A DNA stretch of 64,000 nt from JAABRT01 sp038259155 (GTDB taxonomy: Bacteria; Gemmatimonadota; Gemmatimonadetes; Gemmatimonadales; Gemmatimonadaceae): positions 1-64,000 of the forward strand of contig JBBSPE010000001.1 in NCBI GenBank assembly GCA_038259155.1, in the 5' to 3' direction. Both the position numbers and the translations under genes were made by a program. Under the pieces are notes generated by a model. That model was not told the DNA's origin. It did not search any database and was given only the letters and a program-made list of their open reading frames with translations. Of the stretch, positions 7,489-16,450 are shown piece after piece (within the stretch, counting starts at the first letter, position 1; every line of letters starts with the position of its first letter).

Positions 7489-8861
7489 ACGCCACCATGT
7501 CATCCGACACGGTCAACGCGCTGCACCACGCCGCCGATGCGTTCGCGTCCCGCCTCGCCGACGTGGATCGCTTCGCGACCTACGGCCGCATCACCCGTGT
7601 GGTGGGTCTCGTGCTTGAAGCCACCGGCCTCGAAGCCGGACTGGGCTCGCTGTGCCGAGTGACCAGCCACTCCCGCGACCGCTCCGTGCTCGCCGAGATC
7701 GTGGGCTTTCACGAACACACCGCCCTGCTCATGCCGCTTGGCGAAATGGACGGCCTGCATCCTGGCAGCATCGTGCAACCACTCGGCCGCTCTTTTGGCG
7801 TGGACGTGGGGCCGTCGCTGCTCGGTCGGGTGCTCAACGGTCTGGGACATCCCATTGACGGCAAAGGCAAGCTCGACGTGGTGGATCGCGTGCCGCTGTC
7901 CGCGGAGCCGCCGAATCCGCTCGACCGGAAGACCATTGACCGGCCCATGGAAACCGGCGTGCGTGCCATTGACGGACTGCTCACGCTCGGGCGCGGACAG
8001 CGCGTGGGCATCTTCGCCGGTTCCGGTGTGGGCAAGAGCACGCTGCTTGGCATGATCGCGCGCCACGCGAAGGCCGACGTGAACGTGATCGCACTGCTGG
8101 GCGAGCGTGGACGCGAAGTGCGCGAGTTCCTGGACAACTCACTCGGGCCGGACGGTCTCGCGCGCAGCGTCGTGATCGTGGCCACCGGTGACCAGGCCGC
8201 GCTGGTGCGTGCTCGCGGCGCCCTCGTGGCCACCGCAATCGCTGAGTATTTCCGCGACCAGGGTAAGCAGGTGTTGCTCATGGTGGACTCCGTCACGCGC
8301 GTGGCCATGGCCTGGCGCGAGATCGGCCTCGCCACCGGCGAGCCACCCACCACCAAGGGCTATCCGCCGAGCGTGTTCGCCAATCTGCCGCGCCTGCTGG
8401 AGCGCGCCGGCAACGGCGCCGTGGGCGGCATCACGGGTGTGTACACCGTGCTCGTGGACGGTGACGATTTCAACGAACCCGTCGCAGACGCGGCGCGCTC
8501 CATCCTGGATGGCCATCTCGTGCTCACGCGCAAGCTGGCCGCGCAGAACCACTTTCCGTCCATCGATATCCTCGAGTCCAAGAGTCGTGTGCGCGACGCG
8601 ATCGTTGCGCGCCCGCAGCGTGAAGCCGCCGGCGAGGTGCAGCGTCTCGAGGCCGCCTATCGCGAGAAGGAAGACCTCATCATGGTGGGCGCGTACCAGC
8701 GCGGCAGCGATCCTTACGCCGACGCGGCCATTGCCCATCGCGAGCACGCGCTCGCGTTCCTGCGCCAGGCGCCGGACGAGACCACGCTGTATGGCGACAC
8801 CTACGCCGCGCTCACCGCGCTCGGCAACACCGTGTCCACCGCCGTCCGGAAGACGGCATGA
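7485..8861 (+). CDS. fliI: Flagellum-specific export ATPase FliI
   Basis: FliI is the F1-beta-like ATPase of the flagellar type III export apparatus. The 458-residue product has a Walker A AGSGVGKST at about 178-186, the VIALLGERGREV block, Walker B around LLMVDSVTR and the type III ATPase signature in the region GLATGEPPTTKGYPPSVF. GTG 7485 overlaps the fliH stop as GTGA and has AGGTG upstream; ATG 7497, four codons in, is the alternative start. Size is normal. Confidence 0.95.
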   Translation: MNATMSSDTVNALHHAADAFASRLADVDRFATYGRITRVVGLVLEATGLEAGLGSLCRVTSHSRDRSVLAEIVGFHEHTALLMPLGEMDGLHPGSIVQPLGRSFGVDVGPSLLGRVLNGLGHPIDGKGKLDVVDRVPLSAEPPNPLDRKTIDRPMETGVRAIDGLLTLGRGQRVGIFAGSGVGKSTLLGMIARHAKADVNVIALLGERGREVREFLDNSLGPDGLARSVVIVATGDQAALVRARGALVATAIAEYFRDQGKQVLLMVDSVTRVAMAWREIGLATGEPPTTKGYPPSVFANLPRLLERAGNGAVGGITGVYTVLVDGDDFNEPVADAARSILDGHLVLTRKLAAQNHFPSIDILESKSRVRDAIVARPQREAAGEVQRLEAAYREKEDLIMVGAYQRGSDPYADAAIAHREHALAFLRQAPDETTLYGDTYAALTALGNTVSTAVRKTA

Positions 8862-9403
8862 GCTTCCGCTTCCGACTGCAGCGCGTGCTCGAACTGCGCG
8901 AGAAATCCGAGCAGGCTCGCGCGCGAACGTTCGCCGAGGCGACTGACCAGGCCGATGAGGTCCGTCGCCGTCAGGACGCCATGCACGAACTGCACCTGCT
9001 GCAGCGAGAGACCGCGTCGGCGGCGGCGCGCGGCACGATCACGGCCGGTGAGATGCAGCACTTTGCCTTCCTGCTCGGGCAGCTCGATGACCGCCTCGCG
9101 CGCGGCGCGAACGACATGCAGGACGCGGAACGCCAGCTCGCCGAAGCGCAGGCCGCGTTGCAACTCGCCTCGCGGGACCGTCGCGTGCTTGATCGTCTCA
9201 AGGGTCGCCACGCGGAGCGCTGGCAGGATGCCGACCAGCAGCGCGACCGCCTCATGATGGACGAAATCGCCCTGTCCCGCTTCGCGCGAGCACGTCTCGC
9301 GGGCGGAGCCGAGGACGCCGCACCGGCCAGCCAGACGCCGGTACACTCCGATCGTATCACGACACCGCCGGACACTCCGGCCATTCGAGGTCACGCCCGA
9401 TGA
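8858..9403 (+). CDS. fliJ: Flagellar export chaperone FliJ
   Basis: The 181-residue product is highly charged and predicted almost wholly coiled coil, beginning MSFRFRLQRVLELREKSEQ, the typical FliJ opening. FliJ docks in the FliI hexamer and couples it to the FlhA gate. The gene overlaps fliI by ATGA and the next gene by ATGA. It is somewhat longer than the usual 145-150, with a low-complexity tail of about 30 residues. Confidence 0.88.
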   Translation: MSFRFRLQRVLELREKSEQARARTFAEATDQADEVRRRQDAMHELHLLQRETASAAARGTITAGEMQHFAFLLGQLDDRLARGANDMQDAERQLAEAQAALQLASRDRRVLDRLKGRHAERWQDADQQRDRLMMDEIALSRFARARLAGGAEDAAPASQTPVHSDRITTPPDTPAIRGHAR

Positions 9404-10158
9404 TCAAATCACTCCTGCTGCCCGCGATCCTCGCGATCGTCGTGAGCCTGGCAGGCAGCGCCGGCTATTCCGTCATGAAGGCGCGCGCGGCGCACGCCGT
9501 GTTCGTGGTCGAGCAGGATTCGATTGCGCTGCTGCAGGCCGACAGCGCCGCACACGAGACCGACGGCGCAGACGGCGCGTCGCACGATGACGCGGCCGAC
9601 GGGCAAGCCGACCTCGGCGAACCCGCTGAGGGCGCGCTGCTCCTCGAGCACGCCACCACACCTGCCGATTCGATTCGCGCGCTGATCGCTGAGCGCGAGC
9701 AGCGCACTGGCGCGGCCGCTGCCGACAGTCACTCGGACGCCGCACCGGCCACCTTGGGCAAGTCAACGGGTGCGAGCGCGGGTGGATCGAAAGGTGCATC
9801 CAAGGGAGCCGACGCATCACACGCCGCTGAGCCCTCGGGACACGACGCGAAGAGCGCTGACGCGAAGAGCGCCGACACCGCAGCCACACACGCCGCCGTC
9901 ACGCCACCCAAGCCGGTGAAGTCCGCCGACCCGGTCGCTGACGTGCTGCCCGAGCGTCGCCTGGCCAAGATCTTTGGCGCCATGTCGGCACGCGATGCGG
10001 CCAAGGTGCTGGAGCAGATGACCGACAGCGACATCCGCACGATTCTCTCCATGATGGGCGACCGCCAGGCGGCCGCCGTGCTCACCGCCATGCCCGCCAC
10101 GCGTGCCGCGACCATCAGCCGCGGCAGCGCGAAATCGCCCGAAGGAGTCACCCCGTGA
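9400..10158 (+). CDS. MotE/YlxF-like membrane protein with MgtE N-domain-like C-terminus
   Basis: The 252-residue protein has an N-terminal membrane anchor (about residues 4-24, LLLPAILAIVVSLAG), a long low-complexity Ala/Asp/Ser/Lys linker (about 45-180) and a compact C-terminal domain at about 187-235 (RLAKIFGAMSARDAAKVLEQ and RTILSMMGDRQAAAVL). This domain resembles the MgtE intracellular N-domain found in MotE and in Bacillus YlxF. In Bacillus ylxF also lies between fliJ and fliK, so position and domain agree. MotE is known in alphaproteobacteria as a periplasmic helper of MotC; the role here is not certain. A chaperone or stator/export-related role is an inference. Confidence 0.75.
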   Translation: MIKSLLLPAILAIVVSLAGSAGYSVMKARAAHAVFVVEQDSIALLQADSAAHETDGADGASHDDAADGQADLGEPAEGALLLEHATTPADSIRALIAEREQRTGAAAADSHSDAAPATLGKSTGASAGGSKGASKGADASHAAEPSGHDAKSADAKSADTAATHAAVTPPKPVKSADPVADVLPERRLAKIFGAMSARDAAKVLEQMTDSDIRTILSMMGDRQAAAVLTAMPATRAATISRGSAKSPEGVTP

Positions 10159-12161
10159 CCATGCTTCCCTTTCCGGTGGGCGGGAACGTTTCCGTCCCGA
10201 AGCCGCGCACGGCGGATCGTGCCATTGAGCGCGCGCCGGCCAGTCACGCGACCAACCGCGCGCGCGATACGGAGCGGACCGACGCGACGCCGACCACCGA
10301 CGGCCCACCAGACTTCGCGCTGTTGCTCGCCCTGCTCGGCGCCAACGTCGCGCCGACACCAGCCGAAACGGCGACCGTCGGTCTGACGCTTGTGCCAGCA
10401 GCCGCCCAGGACACGCAGGCTGAGACCAGCGCTCTCCCGTCGGAGGCGGCCACCGAACCGTCCGACCCGACAGGGGACAAGCCGACCGCGCGCACCGTGC
10501 CGCCGTTCGTCCTGCAGGCAGCCGACCGTGATCGTGCCGCCGACGAAGCGCAGCGCGCGGTGGCGCGCGCCATTCGTGCCGACACCCTGCGCACCACGCG
10601 CGCGGTGTTCGACCCCACGAGCGCTGAAACGCCCGGTGTCATGAACGCGACCGAGCGCACGACCGACAATCGCAGCGACGCGCTGCTGTTGATCGCCGAT
10701 CGCGCGCAGCGTTTCGGCCGCGGCGACCTGATGGCACGGAATGATCAGCAGGCCGCCGACATGCGCGCCGCGCTCGACGCGCTGCTCGACGTCGCCGGCA
10801 CGCCGGCAGGACGCACGCTCGCCGAATCCACCCGACCCGAGTTCGCATCGGCCGTGGCCCGCTCGGCCGCCAACGTGAACGTTGCCGAACGTGACCCCGC
10901 CGCGCTCGCGTCCGAGTTCCGTGCACGGCTCGACCGCGTGATTGACCGCATGCGCGACGAGTTTGGACACGACGTGCAGATCGTGGAAACGGTGCGGTCG
11001 CCCGAGCGGCAGGACCACCTCTTTGCACAGGGCCGCACGCGCCCGGGTCCCGTGGTCACGTGGACCACGGACAGCGCCCATCTCTCCGGTGAGGCCGCCG
11101 ACGTCATCATTGACGGCAAGTGGAACAACCCACAGGGCTTCGCGCGCCTGCATGCGATCGCTGCCGAGGAAGGCATCGAGACGCTCGGCATGCGCGATCC
11201 CGGGCACCTGGAACTTCGTGGCAGCGCTGGCTTGTCCGGCAACCGCCGCATCGCGGACGCTGCCCTCGCGCAGAACGCCGAGACAACGTCGGCGCGCAAC
11301 GGATTGGCGCAGGTGGCCAGCGTCGCTCGGGTCGCATCGGTGGCGCAGGTGGCCCAGGTCGCACAAGTGGCGCAACCCGGTGCGACCGGTCTCACGCGCG
11401 CCGAGCCCGTGCCCGCGTCCGACAACGGCGAATCGCGTATGCTCGGCAACGGCAACCTGCTGGCGGGTCGCGGTGCCGCGCGGTCCGACACCGGGGACAG
11501 TCCGCACGACCAGCGCGAGTCGCGCGGCGAGCGCCGTCGGGACGACGCGCGATCGGCCACCAGTGCGCTTGGTGCCGACCGCACGGCGGCGGCCGGTACG
11601 TTCTCGCCGTCGGTGGAGCGTGTGCTCGGTGCTGACGCCCCGCGTGTGGTCATGCCTGTGGGCAGCACGGCCGCCGTTCGCGCTGAATCCATTGCCGTGC
11701 TGCGCGAAGACGCGCCGGCACGTCCCATCGACTCCCTCACGCTCCAGCTTGACTCGCCCGACGGCGGCGAGGCCGTGCGCGTGAGCCTGCGCGGCGGCAG
11801 CGTGGGCGCGCAGATCAACACCGACAACAGCGCGCTCGCCGATCGCCTGCGCATGCAGACGGCCGACCTGCAGGACGCGCTCGGACGCCACGGGCTCGAC
11901 ACCGAGCCCTTGCGCGTGCGCGCGAACACCCGCGCCCAGGACAGCGACGCCGCACGGCTGTCGCTTTCGGAGCGGCCCGATGTACTCAAGACTGCCGGCG
12001 CGTCCCAGGGACAGCACGCCGGATCCGACGGCGGGGCGCGCGAGCGCTCCACTGCGCGTCAACAGCCGGAACGCGATGCGCGCGACGCACGCGAACCCCG
12101 CGACGAGCGCGATGATCACCACCAGCAGGGCCGGCGCGATCGCCGGCAGGAGAACCGTTGA
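10155..12161 (+). CDS. fliK: FliK-like hook-length protein with embedded M15 peptidase domain
   Basis: The 668-residue product lies directly before flgD and flgE, the fliK position. Residues about 525-592 (beginning DSLTLQLDSPDGGEAVRVSL) match the FliK C-terminal domain that switches export specificity. The N-terminal third is Ala/Thr-rich. In between, about 253-356, is a complete-looking M15 (CwlK/VanY-type) peptidase domain: ETVRSPERQDHLFAQGRTRP, then the zinc motif SAHLSGEAAD (His309, Asp316) and the third ligand in DPGHLEL (His351). A Val-Ala-Gln repeat follows at about 385-407. The translation starts at GTG 10155, overlapping the upstream stop. M15 enzymes of this type cut wall peptides; such a domain is not part of ordinary FliK. 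Its size exceeds typical FliK (about 400-500) by roughly that domain. Confidence 0.88.
   Translation: MTMLPFPVGGNVSVPKPRTADRAIERAPASHATNRARDTERTDATPTTDGPPDFALLLALLGANVAPTPAETATVGLTLVPAAAQDTQAETSALPSEAATEPSDPTGDKPTARTVPPFVLQAADRDRAADEAQRAVARAIRADTLRTTRAVFDPTSAETPGVMNATERTTDNRSDALLLIADRAQRFGRGDLMARNDQQAADMRAALDALLDVAGTPAGRTLAESTRPEFASAVARSAANVNVAERDPAALASEFRARLDRVIDRMRDEFGHDVQIVETVRSPERQDHLFAQGRTRPGPVVTWTTDSAHLSGEAADVIIDGKWNNPQGFARLHAIAAEEGIETLGMRDPGHLELRGSAGLSGNRRIADAALAQNAETTSARNGLAQVASVARVASVAQVAQVAQVAQPGATGLTRAEPVPASDNGESRMLGNGNLLAGRGAARSDTGDSPHDQRESRGERRRDDARSATSALGADRTAAAGTFSPSVERVLGADAPRVVMPVGSTAAVRAESIAVLREDAPARPIDSLTLQLDSPDGGEAVRVSLRGGSVGAQINTDNSALADRLRMQTADLQDALGRHGLDTEPLRVRANTRAQDSDAARLSLSERPDVLKTAGASQGQHAGSDGGARERSTARQQPERDARDAREPRDERDDHHQQGRRDRRQENR
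11307..11375 (+). repeat. Val-Ala-Gln repeat region inside fliK
   Basis: Nine-base units encoding Gln-Val-Ala or close variants are repeated about seven times just after the M15 domain. They probably form a flexible linker and may vary in number between strains. Confidence 0.6.
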
Positions 12162-12964
12162 TGCTCGACATCACCCGCGCGATCAGTCCCGCGACGTACA
12201 CGCCACGATTCGACGCCGCCTCGACTGACGGCACGGTAGGGGCGCCGCAAGCACCCGCCGAGGCCACCCCGCTCCCGCCGATCGGTAGCGGCCGGGATAA
12301 CGATGCACTGGGGAAGGACGAGTTCCTGAAGCTGCTCGTGGCGCAGATGAAGAACCAGGATCCGCTCAACCCGATGGACGGCCAGGAGATGGCCGCCCAG
12401 CTCGCGCAGTTCTCGCAGGTGGAACAGCTCATCGAGATCAACAACGGCATGAAGGCCGTCTCGGCCGGTCAGGAAGCAGTGGGCGCCGCCATTGACGGCC
12501 TGAGCGAACTCACCGTGGCGCAGGGTGATGCCATGGCCAAGCTGCTCGAGCAGTCCATGGCCATCAACACCGTGGGACGCACCGGCGTGCTCGACGGCAA
12601 TCAGATGTTCGTGGATCGCGACGGATCCGGCGCGATCACGATTGATGCCGGCGCACTCAAAGGCATCGGTCGGCTGAGCGTGCTCGACGCGGGTGGCAGG
12701 CCCATTGCCACGGCCGCCGTGGACAACGTGAAGGAAGGCATGCAGTCCATTCCGCTCGAGGACTTCACCTTCGATCCACCGCTCGAACCGGGCCGCTACA
12801 CCTATCGGTTCGAAATGACGAACGACGCGGGCCGCAACGTGCCCGCCAAAACCTACACGACCGGTCGCATCACCGGCCTGCGCTACCAAGAGGGGCAGCC
12901 CGTGCTCATGCTCGGCGATTCGCTGAGCGTGCCGTTCTCGTCGCTGCTGCAGCTTCGCAACTGA
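12161..12964 (+). CDS. flgD: Flagellar hook assembly scaffold FlgD
   Basis: FlgD is the hook cap needed to polymerise FlgE. The 267-residue product contains the family N-terminal core LGKDEFLKLLVAQMKNQDPL with NPMDGQEMAAQLAQFSQVEQ (about residues 48-90), followed by the FLG_D Tudor/Fn3-like part. The ATG at 12161 has AGGAGA seven bases upstream and overlaps the fliK stop as TGATG; the TTG one codon earlier is less likely. Confidence 0.93.
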   Translation: MLDITRAISPATYTPRFDAASTDGTVGAPQAPAEATPLPPIGSGRDNDALGKDEFLKLLVAQMKNQDPLNPMDGQEMAAQLAQFSQVEQLIEINNGMKAVSAGQEAVGAAIDGLSELTVAQGDAMAKLLEQSMAINTVGRTGVLDGNQMFVDRDGSGAITIDAGALKGIGRLSVLDAGGRPIATAAVDNVKEGMQSIPLEDFTFDPPLEPGRYTYRFEMTNDAGRNVPAKTYTTGRITGLRYQEGQPVLMLGDSLSVPFSSLLQLRN

Positions 12965-13022
12965 TCCCGCGTCACACACGCACTGATTTTCCGGTCACCT
13001 CCTCTCCAAGGAATTCTCATCC

Positions 13023-14543
13023 ATGCTTCGCTCTCTTTTTGCCGGCGTCTCCGGTCTGCGCAACCACCAGGTGCGCATGGACGTCATCGGCAACAACATC
13101 GCCAACGTCAACACCGTGGCCTTCAAGGCTGGCCGCGTCACCTTCAAGGAAGGTTTCGCCCAGCTGTTGCAGGGCGCCAGCCGTCCGCCCGGTGACCAGG
13201 GTGGTATCAATCCCATCCAGATCGGCCTCGGCATGCAGATCGGGTCCATTGACCAGATCTTCAATCAGGGCAACATCGAGACCACCGGCCTCGGCACCGA
13301 CATCGCCATCCAGGGCGACTCGCTGTTTGTGGTGCGCAAGGGCAACCAGAGCTTCTACACGCGCTCCGGCAACTTCCAGGTGGACGCGCTCGGCCAGCTT
13401 GTCTCGCCGACCAACGGCTTCGTGGTGCAGGGCCGGACGTACGAGAACGGCGTCCTGCAGGACGGCATCCAGGACATCCGCCTGCCGTTCGGCCAGAAGG
13501 TCTCGGCCAAGCCCACGAGTGAAGTGACGCTGGCCGGCAACCTCAACGCCTCCTCGCCGATCTTCCAGGGTGACTTCAACGATCCCACCGATCGCGCGCT
13601 GCCGATCAACGAGAAGGCGTGGTCGGAAACGCAGATTGCAGTCTATGACTCGCAGGGCACCAAGCACGACGTCAAGATCCAGATGTGGAAGACGGCCGCG
13701 AACGAGTGGCAGTGGCAGCTCGACCCGTCCACCAGCGCGTCACGGCAGTCGTTCGAAACCGACTCGTCGTCGCCGCCGTCGTCGATCGTCCTGACGGCTC
13801 CGCCGGCGGGCTACGAAATCCTGGCCGCCAACGTGCGCGTGACCAGCCCCACGGGCGCCGAATATGACTCGCCTGCTGACTGGTCGTTCTCGGCCGGCCC
13901 GCCGCCGCAGCTCGACTTCACCGCCAACATGCCGTCGGACGCCTCCATCGAGGTCTCCTACTTCATGAGCCCCACAGCGGCGGCCCCAGGCATCAACACG
14001 GGCACGTTCACGTTTGACCCGACCGGCATCATGACCACCAACATCACGGCCGGCATCGACTTCGCCGTGCCGGGTGCCAACCCGGTGCAGGTGGAGCTCA
14101 AGCTGAACGGCGGTGTGAACGGTCTCACCCAGTTCGCCTCCACGGCCTCCACCGCCGTGCTGCGCGATCAGGACGGCTACACGGCCGGTTCGCTGCAGAA
14201 CTTCTCGATCGACCGATTCGGCCTGATCACCGGCTTCTTCACCAACGGCACGACGTCGCCTCTGGGCAAGATCGTGCTGGCCGACTTCAACAATCCGGCC
14301 GGTCTGCTCCGCGTGGGCGACAACATGTACCAGGAGTCGGCCAACTCTGGCTCGGCGGTGCTGGGCTTCGCGCTCGAGGGTTCGCAGTCGCAGATGACGG
14401 CTGGTGCGCTCGAAATGTCCAACGTGGATCTGGCGCAGGAATTCACGAGCATGATCGTGGCCCAGCGTGGTTTCCAGGCCAACGGCAAGGTCGTGTCGAC
14501 GTCGGACGAAATGCTGCAGGAGCTCATGAACGTCAAGCGCTAG
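13023..14543 (+). CDS. flgE: Flagellar hook protein FlgE
   Basis: FlgE is the hook subunit. The 506-residue protein begins with the axial motif SLFAGVSGLRNHQVRMDVIG and NNIANVNTVAFK (about residues 4-37) and ends with the matching C-terminal helix MIVAQRGFQANGKVVSTSDE. The central domains are exposed in the filament. An AAGGA lies ahead of ATG 13023. The gene closes the first flagellar operon. Confidence 0.95.
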   Translation: MLRSLFAGVSGLRNHQVRMDVIGNNIANVNTVAFKAGRVTFKEGFAQLLQGASRPPGDQGGINPIQIGLGMQIGSIDQIFNQGNIETTGLGTDIAIQGDSLFVVRKGNQSFYTRSGNFQVDALGQLVSPTNGFVVQGRTYENGVLQDGIQDIRLPFGQKVSAKPTSEVTLAGNLNASSPIFQGDFNDPTDRALPINEKAWSETQIAVYDSQGTKHDVKIQMWKTAANEWQWQLDPSTSASRQSFETDSSSPPSSIVLTAPPAGYEILAANVRVTSPTGAEYDSPADWSFSAGPPPQLDFTANMPSDASIEVSYFMSPTAAAPGINTGTFTFDPTGIMTTNITAGIDFAVPGANPVQVELKLNGGVNGLTQFASTASTAVLRDQDGYTAGSLQNFSIDRFGLITGFFTNGTTSPLGKIVLADFNNPAGLLRVGDNMYQESANSGSAVLGFALEGSQSQMTAGALEMSNVDLAQEFTSMIVAQRGFQANGKVVSTSDEMLQELMNVKR

Positions 14544-14864
14544 TCGCGGCGGCGTTTATCTCGCCCTCGTGGATCCTGGCGGCCGGTGCGCTTTCGCGTG
14601 CCGGCCGCTGGGCGCAGCGGGGAGACCGGCAGATCATTCCGGTCTACTCCATACGGCACATATTGCCTATCGAACGACAAAACTTCCGAAATTTCGCTCG
14701 GTGTCGGCGGCACGGCAGCGCTGGAACAGTGTCGGATGTAGTTCCTCAAGTATTTGCTATACAAGCGTTTACAGATCGAGCGCCGCGCCGTTCTGTGGAA
14801 TGCTGCGCGCTGGCATCAGCCATGCTTCTAGTTGTGATCGGATTCCCTCTTTCCCGATCTCCCC
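14544..14864 (+). other. Intergenic region between flgE and fliL
   Basis: No credible gene is seen in these 321 bases. The first part holds a hairpin (14579-14608). The second part is AT-richer and is the likely promoter region for the fliL-fliM-fliN-fliOP operon. A weak relative of the motif seen before flgB, fliQ and flgF occurs at 14739 (TAGTTCCTC), 126 bases before the fliL start, but it matches only five of the eleven shared positions. Confidence 0.5.
14579..14608 (+). terminator. GC-rich hairpin after flgE
   Basis: GCGGCCGG at 14579-14586 pairs perfectly with CCGGCCGC at 14601-14608, extended by two GC and two GU pairs around a loop of six bases. It stands 36 bases after the flgE stop. 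No T-run follows, so it may be a Rho-assisted terminator or an RNA-stabilising stem. Confidence 0.4.
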
Positions 14865-15440
14865 ATGGCTGACACTCCTGATACGCCCGCTCCCGAAACA
14901 TCCGCCCCAGCTCCGAGTGGGCTGAAGCGACGTCTCCCCCTCCTCGCCGCGCTCGCCGGCGGCTTGGCGGTCGGTGCCGGCACAGGCGCCGTTGTAGTGG
15001 GACCGGTTGCCGCCCGCGCGCTCGGCTTTGCCGTGACCGCTGAGGCGGACGCTGGCGATGGCCACGCGGCCGCATCCGCCGATGGGCATGGCGGCGGTGA
15101 TGCGCTGGCCGGCGCCGACTCCAGCGCCACGAGCGGAGAGCCCCTGGTGACCACGCTGGACAACCTTGTGCTCAACCCCGCCGGTTCCGGTGGCACGCGC
15201 TTCCTGCTCCTGACCGTGGCCATGGAGTGCGGCACCGACGCCGGCATGACCGCGCTCAAGGCGAAGGACGCCGAGCTGCGGGACGTCGTGCTTTCCACCC
15301 TGGCCCGCAAGACGGTGGATCAGCTCGCGGACGTGTCGTTTCGCGAGGATATCAAGACTGAGCTCATCACCGCGCTGAACGATCGCTTCGGCACGGGAAC
15401 CGTCGTCCGCGTCTACTTCCCGCAGTACGTCGTGCAGTGA
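14865..15440 (+). CDS. fliL: Flagellar basal body-associated protein FliL
   Basis: FliL surrounds the stator in the inner membrane and supports torque. The 191-residue protein has a Pro-rich cytoplasmic N-terminus, one membrane helix at about 25-50 (LPLLAALAGGLAVGAGTGA), a Gly/His-rich linker and a C-terminal domain with RFLLLTVAMEC and DVVLSTLARKTVDQLADV, the FliL family core, ending with VYFPQYVVQ. It heads the fliL-fliM-fliN-fliOP operon, as in many bacteria. Confidence 0.9.
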   Translation: MADTPDTPAPETSAPAPSGLKRRLPLLAALAGGLAVGAGTGAVVVGPVAARALGFAVTAEADAGDGHAAASADGHGGGDALAGADSSATSGEPLVTTLDNLVLNPAGSGGTRFLLLTVAMECGTDAGMTALKAKDAELRDVVLSTLARKTVDQLADVSFREDIKTELITALNDRFGTGTVVRVYFPQYVVQ

Positions 15441-15449
15441 GGATGCGCC

Positions 15450-16433
15450 GTGTCCTCTGAAACGCTTTCGCAAACCGATATCGACCGCCTGCTCGGTGGC
15501 AACAGCCCGAGTCGGGCGGCGGCCCCCCGTGCGGCCGCGCCAATCGATGTGCAGGTCTATGATTTCCGTCGCCCGGCTCGCGTCTCCAAGGAGCGCCTCC
15601 GCACGCTGGAAGCCATGTACGAGCGCCTCGTGAAGAATCTCGAGGCGTGGGTCATTTCCCGCGTGCGCGGCCAGATCGAGGTCCGCTTGCAGAGCGTCGA
15701 GCAGTTCAGCTTCGGTGAGTTCACGCTGTCGCTGCCCACGCCGTGCTCGTCGTTTGTGTTCGACATCGGTACCACCGGGCAAAAAGGCGTCATCGACATC
15801 GGCCCCGAGTTCGGCTTCTACGTGATCGATCGTGTGTTCGGCGGGACCGGGCAGGCCAGCGCGCTCACGCGATCGCTGACCCCGATCGAGCGCATGGCCA
15901 TGCGCACCGTGGCCGATCGGGTCATCCAGCTCACGGAGGAGATCTGGCAGGACCATGTGCCGATGACCCTCAGCGTGTCGGGCTTCGAATCGTCGCCAGA
16001 AATCCTGCAGGTGGCCAACCGTGAGGATCCCGTGCTCGTGGCCAACGTGGAAATCACCGCGGCCAACCAGAGCAGCCTCATGCTCATCTGTCTCCCGTTC
16101 GCGGTGCTCGACAAGTTTTTCACGTCCGGCAACCAACAGCGCGTGGCCATGCTGCACTCCTCCGACTCGGAGCGGGCGGCCGCCGTGGCGAAATCCGAAT
16201 CGGCGCTGCGCGAGATGACGGTGCCGATCGTCGTGAGCCTGCCGCTGTTCAACCTGCGGCTGGACGACCTCATGGCACTCAACATCGGCAGTGTCATCCC
16301 CACCGGCATTCCGAAGGACGCGCGACTGATTGTGCGCGCCGGCGAGCAGGAGCGATTTGTCGGCCAAGCCGGTCGCGTCAGTGGCAACATGGCCGTCCGC
16401 ATCGTGGACAGCGTCACCCCCAACACGTTCTAG
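15450..16433 (+). CDS. fliM: Flagellar motor switch protein FliM
   Basis: FliM is the middle switch protein of the C ring and the CheY-P target. The protein has 327 residues and begins at GTG 15450 with SSETLSQTDIDRLLGG, the usual N-terminal region (LSQxEIDxLL). The middle domain contains FGEFTLSLPTPCSSFVFD and IDRVFGGTG, and the C-terminal SpoA domain ends with FVGQAGRVSGNMAVRI. All are family features and the length is normal. It overlaps no neighbour but follows fliL by nine bases. Confidence 0.95.
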   Translation: MSSETLSQTDIDRLLGGNSPSRAAAPRAAAPIDVQVYDFRRPARVSKERLRTLEAMYERLVKNLEAWVISRVRGQIEVRLQSVEQFSFGEFTLSLPTPCSSFVFDIGTTGQKGVIDIGPEFGFYVIDRVFGGTGQASALTRSLTPIERMAMRTVADRVIQLTEEIWQDHVPMTLSVSGFESSPEILQVANREDPVLVANVEITAANQSSLMLICLPFAVLDKFFTSGNQQRVAMLHSSDSERAAAVAKSESALREMTVPIVVSLPLFNLRLDDLMALNIGSVIPTGIPKDARLIVRAGEQERFVGQAGRVSGNMAVRIVDSVTPNTF

Positions 16434-16450
16434 CCCGAACCCGGACCCCC

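Noticed and set aside
9729..12122. A 797-residue open frame on the minus strand across fliK
   Set aside because: Codon pattern and Arg/Gly/His-rich composition mark it as the antisense shadow of the high-GC fliK gene, which has clear protein-family matches on the + strand. The same applies to the long minus frames at 18754-20439 and 20932-22581.
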